Origin: Marinobacter mobilis
GTDB lineage: Bacteria; Pseudomonadota; Gammaproteobacteria; Pseudomonadales; Oleiphilaceae
Length of the DNA stretch: 64,000 nt
Reading direction: 5' to 3'
NCBI RefSeq assembly: GCF_900106945.1
Contig: NZ_FNNE01000007.1
Location: 1 to 64,000 of the forward strand
Position 1 is the stretch's first letter. The number at the start of each line of letters is the position of its first letter. Position numbers and translations under genes: made by a program. Below the pieces are notes generated by a model that was not told the origin of the DNA, made no database searches, and saw only the letters and a program-made list of their open reading frames with translations. Below, in pieces: positions 58,679 to 64,000 of the stretch.

Positions 58679-59515
58679 TCAACGGGCCGTCGGTGAATTC
58701 ATTTCCAGGTCCTTCAGGCTACGCTCCAGCAATGGCCGGTTATCCTGTTGCCAGGGCTGAAACCCTTTGCGCAGGTAGGCCATAAAGTCCGGCAGGCAAT
58801 GCCGCAGCACCCCGGGACGGCCCCAGAGGAAATTCAGCCCGCCAAGCCAGGTGCGCAGGCTCCAGAGTTTGCCATCGGCCTTGAGCAGACTGCAGGTATT
58901 GAGAAACGTAAAGCGGAAGAAATGGAATGTGACAAACAGGAACACAACACGCCGCAGCCGTTCATTACCGATGCAATGACGATAGACATCGAAGGCCACG
59001 GATTTGTGTTCGGTTTCCTCGATGGCATGCCAGCGCCATAACTGCTGCATTTTCGGGGTTGCGCCGGCCATCCACTCGGGGTGGCTGAGAATCGCATTGG
59101 CCAGCACCGCGGTGTAGTGTTCCGCGCCACAGGTTCCAGCCAGCTGCCGGCTGGCGGGCAAGCGGTTGACCCACTCCATATGCTTCATGAAGCGCCGGTC
59201 GATGGCGTCGATGTCGTAGCCTCGAGCCTTCAGCCCTTCGTTGTAGGCCCGGTGTTCGCGGCTATGCAGCGCTTCCTGGCCGATAAAACCCCGGATTTCC
59301 TGAGTCAGTTTGGGGTCATCAATCCGATCCCGATACTTGCGCACGGCGTTGATGAACTGCTGCTCGCCTTCGGGAAACTGCAGGGAAAGCGCATTGAAAA
59401 AAGCCGTCCGGAATGCATCGTTACCGTGCCAGTCGGTTTTCAGGTCCTGGGAGACATCAAAATCAAGATGACGGGGAGCCACCGAGACTCCTGACGGCGT
59501 TGTGCTGATAGCCAT
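58679..59515 (-). CDS. predicted metal-dependent hydrolase (PF10118 type)
   Basis: A 278-residue protein with a ferritin-like metal site. Motifs: RGFIGQEALHSREHRAYNEGL (about 90-110), AGTCGAEHYTAVLA and WHAIEETEHKSVAFDVYRH (about 163-181), each giving E and H ligands in the diiron spacing. It is related to the predicted metal-dependent hydrolases or oxidases of the PF10118 family, common in hydrocarbon-rich marine bacteria. There is no signal peptide. The reaction is unknown. It lies between DegV and the permease terminator. Confidence 0.85.
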   Translation of the reverse strand: MAISTTPSGVSVAPRHLDFDVSQDLKTDWHGNDAFRTAFFNALSLQFPEGEQQFINAVRKYRDRIDDPKLTQEIRGFIGQEALHSREHRAYNEGLKARGYDIDAIDRRFMKHMEWVNRLPASRQLAGTCGAEHYTAVLANAILSHPEWMAGATPKMQQLWRWHAIEETEHKSVAFDVYRHCIGNERLRRVVFLFVTFHFFRFTFLNTCSLLKADGKLWSLRTWLGGLNFLWGRPGVLRHCLPDFMAYLRKGFQPWQQDNRPLLERSLKDLEMNSPTAR

Positions 59516-59681
59516 ACCTGCCTCCTGTTGCTTGTTGTTCTGCTGTTGTACAGGTCGCCCTAGAAATGCGCGTGCAGAACTTCAAGTTAAAACAGCGGCT
59601 TTCGTTTGTACATCATTTAACCAGCCTCGCCAGCAATTTGGCCTGCCGGGCAAAGCGGACGGGTCAGGTCATCATGTGGAC

Positions 59682-59719
59682 AAAAAAAGGGGGAGCCGGG
59701 CCAGGCCCGGACTCCCCCA
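59682..59719 (-). terminator. terminator of permease-acyl-CoA synthetase unit
   Basis: GGGGGAG-CCGGGCC (59689-59702), loop A, GGCCCGG-A-CTCCCCC is a long GC-rich stem followed on the minus strand by TTTTTTT (59682-59688). It lies about 16 bp past the permease stop. Confidence 0.92.
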
Positions 59720-59734
59720 AAACACACAAGGGGA

Positions 59735-61111
59735 TCAGTGTTCTTCAGCGGCCCGTATACCGGGAGCTTCCGGGTCCGGAGTAAAGCCCAGCACCTTGCT
59801 GCGCTCGATCAACAGGTATAGCACCGCGCCGGTAGCCAGCCCCCAGCCAGCACCATACACCGCAAGGACAACCCCCATGGTGCCGGCAATACCGCGCTCG
59901 GTGTTATTCTCAAGCTGCTCCAGCCCCACCATCAGACAGATGTAGCCGGTCAGCAGCAGAGTCAGCGACAGCGCAATCGGCAGTACTGGCTGGAAAAAGC
60001 TCACCAGCGGCAGGATGAACAGGGCAATGAAACCCGTGATCCAGAAGGTACCGCCGCCGCTGTAGATGGAGTCCATGGCATTGCGGCCGTACTTGTAACG
60101 CTCCGCCATGGTGGCCGTCACCGCCGTCCAGATCGGACCGGCAAGTCCGGGGTACGGTGCGAAGAAGGCATGCATGCCGTTACGGATCGCGGTTACCAGG
60201 TGAACCCGGTCAATACTGCTATCGATGTCTTCATCCTTACGCAGGTGATCGACACGATCCATCAGTGACTTGCCCACGATGATATCGCCGAAAGCAATGA
60301 TGTAGGCGATGACTGCCGTAGGAACCGCCAGCAGGAACACGTCGGCCGAGGGGAAGCCCACAGTGAACGGCAGGTAATTCCAGAGCTCACCAAAGGCCGG
60401 CTGGGTAATGCCCCACTGGACGTCAGGCACGTTGTACTCACCGGTGGCAAAGCCCACCAGAATAGCCACCACCATTCCCGGAACCATGCCGTAGTTGGCG
60501 ATTTTGCGCGCAATTGGGTTGCTTTCCACAAAGCCCTTGAAGGACAGGGAGAACATCAGATACAGACACACCAGCCCTCCCAGGATCAGAGAGATCGGGG
60601 TTTCTGCCAGACGTCCGCCAGCCTCGATCTCACCCATCAGGGCCGCGATACCGGCGCCAATGATGATGCCCCCTTTCATGGAGCGGGGAATCCATTGCAC
60701 CAGTTTGTTACCCATGCCCGTCAGGCCCAGCACCAGGAAGATCAGGAACACCAGGAACTGGAGCGCAAACAACGCCTGAATCGACTCGGGGCCGGGCTCG
60801 AAGTCACTCAGGAACAGCAGCACCACCGGAATGCCCGGCGTGATCCAACCCGGCACCAGGGGCACCCCGAGCAGCGCAGGCAACATAAAGCCGATACCAC
60901 ACACCACCACGTATGCCAGAGCGACGTCGTATGGCACGCCCAGGTATTTCTCCAGCAGCGGAATCATCGCCAGACTGACCACAAACATGATCAGGGCCTG
61001 CACCATTTCGGCGACTTCCCAGCGGTAGTGAACAAACGGCAACCGAACCTTGAACGGGCCGGCGGCCCAATACGGCTGTTCAGCGCCGTTTTTACGATGG
61101 AACATTTGCAT
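59735..61111 (-). CDS. NCS2/xanthine-uracil-like permease
   Basis: A 458-residue membrane protein with about 12 segments. I chose ATG 61111, which has a perfect AGGAGG seven bases upstream. The family resembles NCS2 or SulP-type permeases: it contains GIGFMLPALLGVPLVPGWITPGIPVV (about 66-90), IIIGAGIAALMGEIEAG and FGDIIVGKSLMDRVDHLRKDEDID. The substrate cannot be assigned. It is read 108 bp after the acyl-CoA synthetase gene and is probably co-transcribed with it, so a fatty-acid-linked or organic-anion uptake role is possible. Confidence 0.78.
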   Translation of the reverse strand: MQMFHRKNGAEQPYWAAGPFKVRLPFVHYRWEVAEMVQALIMFVVSLAMIPLLEKYLGVPYDVALAYVVVCGIGFMLPALLGVPLVPGWITPGIPVVLLFLSDFEPGPESIQALFALQFLVFLIFLVLGLTGMGNKLVQWIPRSMKGGIIIGAGIAALMGEIEAGGRLAETPISLILGGLVCLYLMFSLSFKGFVESNPIARKIANYGMVPGMVVAILVGFATGEYNVPDVQWGITQPAFGELWNYLPFTVGFPSADVFLLAVPTAVIAYIIAFGDIIVGKSLMDRVDHLRKDEDIDSSIDRVHLVTAIRNGMHAFFAPYPGLAGPIWTAVTATMAERYKYGRNAMDSIYSGGGTFWITGFIALFILPLVSFFQPVLPIALSLTLLLTGYICLMVGLEQLENNTERGIAGTMGVVLAVYGAGWGLATGAVLYLLIERSKVLGFTPDPEAPGIRAAEEH

Positions 61112-61218
61112 AACAGAACCTCCTGGCACTGCCGCTAGGGCACGCCCGATGTTGTTTTTGTGTTGATTGGGGGTACAGCAGAGAGACGGGCCAGGTCAGT
61201 CCCTGACCCGTCCGGGAT

Positions 61219-62859
61219 TCAGCCCGAGGCGTTGTCCAGATCCCGCGCCTGGTCACGCAGGACAAACTTCTGGATCTTGCCTGTGGATGTTTTCGGCAAC
61301 GCCGTGAATACGACAGTCTTCGGCACCTTGAAGCGGGCCAGACGTTCACGACAGAAGTTGATCAGATCCTCTTCGGTCACATTGCCGGCTTCGGGCTTGA
61401 GGGTAATGAACGCACAGGGCGTCTCGCCCCACTTCTCGTCCGGGCGGGCAACCACAGCCGCCTCCAGCACAGCGGGGTGCCGATAGAGGGCATCTTCCAC
61501 CTCGATGGTGGAGATATTCTCACCGCCGGAAATGATGATGTCCTTGAGACGGTCCTTGATTTCCATGTAGCCGTCTTCATGCCACACCGCAAGATCACCG
61601 GTGTGGAACCAGCCACCCCGGAAGGCTTCTTCAGTGGCGCTCGGATTCTTCAGGTAGCCTTTCATCACGGTGTTACCGCGGAGGAAAATCTCACCGATGG
61701 TCTTGCCATCTTTGGGTACCGGATCCATGGTGTTGGGGTCACCCACCATCATGCCTGCCAGGGTCGGATAACGAACACCCTGACGGGCCTTGATGACCGC
61801 GCGCTCATCCAGCGAGAGCTCGTCCCACTTTGACTTCCAGGCGCACACTGTCACCGGGCCGTAAACTTCGGTCAGGCCGTACACATGAGTGATGCGAATG
61901 CCCATCTCCTCAATCGCCCCGATAACCTGCGCAGGGGGAGCCGCACCGGCGGTCATCGCGCTGACCACGTGGTCGATACCACCCTTGGCCGCTTCGGGCA
62001 CATTCAACAGCGCGTTCAGTACAATCGGGGCACCGCACATGTGGGTGACCTGATGCTCACGGATCAACCGCAGGATCCGTTCCGGGTCTACCCGACGCAA
62101 GCAAACATGGGTACCTGCCAGGGCAGTCACCGCCCAGGGGTAACACCAGCCATTGCAATGGAACATAGGCAGGGTCCACAGGTACACCGGGTGCTGGCCC
62201 ATGGACCAGACCGCCTGGTTGCCCATGGCGTTAAGGAAGGCGCCACGGTGGTGATAAACCACGCCTTTCGGATTGCCGGTAGTGCCAGAGGTGTAGTTGA
62301 GGGAAATCGCATCCCATTCATCCGCCGGTAGCTGCCACTCGAAATCAGGGTCACCTTCCTGCAGGAACGCCTCGTAATCCAGATCGCTGACCGCGCTGCC
62401 TTCGCCGTACTCCGGATCGTCCACATCAATCACCAGCGGCTGGTGTTCCAGGTGCTTGACGGCTTCCCGGACGACGTCACCAAACTCCCGGTCAGCGATG
62501 ACTGCCTTGGCCTCGCCATGCTCGAGCATGAAGGCGATGGCCTCAGCGTCCAGACGCACGTTCAGGGTGTTGAGTACCGCTCCGATCATGGGTACACCAA
62601 AGTGGCATTCCACCATCGCCGGAATGTTAGGCAACATGACCGCCACCGTGTCGCCTTTGCCGATGCCACGGCCTGCCAGCGCCGATCCCAGACGCCGGCA
62701 ACGGTCGTAGGTTTCACTCCAGCTGTAACGGATCGCGCCGTGAATTACCGACGGATAGTCCGGGTATACGCTGGCGGTACGGGCAATGAAGTCCACCGGG
62801 GACAGCACACTGTGGTTGGCATGGACCTGCTCGAGGCCGGTATCAAAAATCGCGGTCAT
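61219..62859 (-). CDS. acyl-CoA synthetase (AMP-forming)
   Basis: A 546-residue ANL-family ligase. The P-loop motif is YTSGTTGNPKGVVYHHRGAF (about 188-207), the A5 motif VYGLTEVYGPVT, the A8 motif GWFHTGDLAVWHEDGYMEIKDRLKDIIISGG, and the A10 catalytic Lys lies in PKTSTGKIQKF. The family includes medium- and long-chain acyl-CoA ligases and 3-methylmercaptopropionyl-CoA ligase (DmdB), so the acid cannot be fixed. It is read first in the unit with the NCS2-like permease. A divergent multi-PAS gene starts 158 bp away, across an AT-rich gap. Confidence 0.92.
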   Translation of the reverse strand: MTAIFDTGLEQVHANHSVLSPVDFIARTASVYPDYPSVIHGAIRYSWSETYDRCRRLGSALAGRGIGKGDTVAVMLPNIPAMVECHFGVPMIGAVLNTLNVRLDAEAIAFMLEHGEAKAVIADREFGDVVREAVKHLEHQPLVIDVDDPEYGEGSAVSDLDYEAFLQEGDPDFEWQLPADEWDAISLNYTSGTTGNPKGVVYHHRGAFLNAMGNQAVWSMGQHPVYLWTLPMFHCNGWCYPWAVTALAGTHVCLRRVDPERILRLIREHQVTHMCGAPIVLNALLNVPEAAKGGIDHVVSAMTAGAAPPAQVIGAIEEMGIRITHVYGLTEVYGPVTVCAWKSKWDELSLDERAVIKARQGVRYPTLAGMMVGDPNTMDPVPKDGKTIGEIFLRGNTVMKGYLKNPSATEEAFRGGWFHTGDLAVWHEDGYMEIKDRLKDIIISGGENISTIEVEDALYRHPAVLEAAVVARPDEKWGETPCAFITLKPEAGNVTEEDLINFCRERLARFKVPKTVVFTALPKTSTGKIQKFVLRDQARDLDNASG

Positions 62860-63017
62860 GGGGGGTCACCTTTTTCGAACACTTTTGTTCTTGTGGTATT
62901 TCCAGAGCACTTACGAATACAGCTATACTCCTTGAGGCCATCAATAGTATTTACAAGAAATACATATAGCAATAAACCCATAGTATTATAGTATATTTAC
63001 TATATAGAGATTCGCTC

Positions 63018-64000
63018 ATGCCCCTGGTGCCCGAGACCACCGACCCACTGCTCTTGCCCAACGATCCGGAAGCCTGCCTGCTTGCCGACGCCAACGGCGC
63101 CATTCTGGCCTGCAACCAGACCGCTCAGCGCTGGCTGGAAGACGCCGGACTGAGCAGTCCGGAAGCCCTGTTGCCGGCTAACCAGCGCGCGCTGGTCCAG
63201 GCCTGCCAGAGCCAGGACCGGACCATCTCCGGCGTTGAGAGCAGAGTTGGCGAGCGTGCGATTTCGTGGACACTCATTCCCCGTACCCAGCCGCAGGGCG
63301 TGGTCATTCGCGGGCGGGATGCCAGCAGCACCCTGTCTGAACTGGCCGAGGCGACTCGTTCCAACCGGCTGTACCGGTTAATTATAGAGAACACCACCGA
63401 CCTCATTTCCCGCCACGCCCCTGACGGCCATTTCGTCGACGCCTCACCCGCCTCCTGGCGCCTTCTGGGCTACTGGCCGGAGGAGCTCCGCGGCAAGGGA
63501 CTGGACGAGGTGCTGGTTCCGGAAACCATGGAAAAGCAGCTCGAGCAGGCCCGCACCAGCCTGAGGGATTCCGGCTATGCCACCCTGACCCTGCAGCTTC
63601 GCCACCGGGATGGCCGCCTGCGCTGGTTTGAAATCGCCAGCCGGGCCATTCGTGAGACTTACACCGGAGCGGTTATCGAAGTAATCAGCGTATCCCGGGA
63701 CATTACCGCCCGGGTCGATTCGGAAGAGAACAACCGGCGCCTGGCCCAGGTGGTGGAAGCCAATACAGACCTGGTGTTGTTTGCCAGCCGCCATGGCGAG
63801 ATCAGCTATATGAACCCTGCCGCCAGACGGGCGTTGGGTATTGGCAACGCCAGCCCGTTGCCACCCGTTTCCGCGATCTTCGAGGGGGACGAATTTGCGC
63901 GACTGCTCTCCATCGGCCTGCCCCAGGCGGACCAACAGGGCGTCTGGGAAACCGAAACCCGGCTGCGGGCGCTGAGCCAGGACAACACCTTGCCCGTGTC
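63018..64000 (+). CDS. multi-PAS signalling protein, partial
   Basis: The frame from ATG 63018 stays open to the window end (about 327 codons), so the output domain is missing. The N-terminal 100 residues form a PAS-like domain (CLLADANGAILACNQTAQRWL), followed by a second PAS with PAC (about 118-240: RLIIENTTDLISRHAPDGHFVDASPASWRLLGY, then LRHRDGRLRWFEIASRAI) and a third from about 245 (VVEANTDLVLFASRHGEISYMN). No membrane segment is seen. Such chains usually end in GGDEF/EAL, kinase or HTH output; none can be named here. It is divergent from the acyl-CoA synthetase. Confidence 0.85.
   Translation, partial: MPLVPETTDPLLLPNDPEACLLADANGAILACNQTAQRWLEDAGLSSPEALLPANQRALVQACQSQDRTISGVESRVGERAISWTLIPRTQPQGVVIRGRDASSTLSELAEATRSNRLYRLIIENTTDLISRHAPDGHFVDASPASWRLLGYWPEELRGKGLDEVLVPETMEKQLEQARTSLRDSGYATLTLQLRHRDGRLRWFEIASRAIRETYTGAVIEVISVSRDITARVDSEENNRRLAQVVEANTDLVLFASRHGEISYMNPAARRALGIGNASPLPPVSAIFEGDEFARLLSIGLPQADQQGVWETETRLRALSQDNTLPV

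Overview
The window reads as chromosome from a halophilic or marine gammaproteobacterium, most consistent with Marinobacter or a close relative. The evidence is a Pseudomonas-like order of housekeeping genes (ihfA-pheT-pheS-rplT-rpmI-infC-thrS and fdxA/mutS/pncC/recA), a NhaD sodium/proton antiporter, a fused TAXI-type TRAP transporter, several lipid and fatty-acid genes, and moderately high GC with strong third-position bias. The genus is an inference from gene content; no database was searched.

The left 2 kb is the edge of an integrated element. The 3' half of a tRNA-Pro(GGG) gene (2019-2063) still carries the tRNA's own terminator but lacks a 5' half. It marks the attachment site, and a P4-type tyrosine integrase lies just inside it. 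A small gene overlapping the integrase stop is cut off by the end of an IS3-family element that runs off the window. To the right of the att site, 2.1-5 kb holds a two-gene Fur-controlled unit and nhaD.

From 4.5 to 12 kb is the translation operon thrS-infC-rpmI-rplT-pheS-pheT-ihfA-merR, read leftward, with a non-AUG (ATT) infC start and structured intergenic leaders. From 12 to 26 kb come an orphan ParA-like ATPase, the TRAP receptor and permease pair, a three-gene envelope export module (DUF1329, YCF48-like, RND/MMPL), pepN, a DUF2797 gene and yeaC. At 26.14-26.27 kb there is an apparently complete small-RNA transcription unit on the plus strand: promoter, overlapping Fur box, hairpins and terminator. 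It lies in a gap where both neighbouring genes are on the other strand, and I consider it the best candidate for something undescribed here.

From 26 to 46 kb are a rhomboid protease, a phosphatase, NAD kinase, a coiled-coil protein of unknown function, fadH with a divergent AraC regulator, tRNA-Asp, a second AraC regulator divergent from a MaoC-like hydratase, a two-component pair, a Lon-like protease with degenerate ATPase motifs, a PilZ protein and a second-type FtsH followed by a 51-residue ORF and a CaCA antiporter. At 46.75 kb is an orphan C-terminal half of an FNR-type regulator.

From 47 to 52.6 kb is a repair cluster: recA with an SOS box, pncC (cinA domain), mutS and fdxA. The remainder carries a Cys-rich mini-protein, a P-type ATPase, a LysE exporter, a DegV protein, a ferritin-like predicted hydrolase, an NCS2-like permease in tandem with an acyl-CoA synthetase, and the start of a multi-PAS sensor cut off by the window end. 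No gene-free stretch exceeds about 300 bases, and I saw no CRISPR array, rRNA operon or intact prophage.
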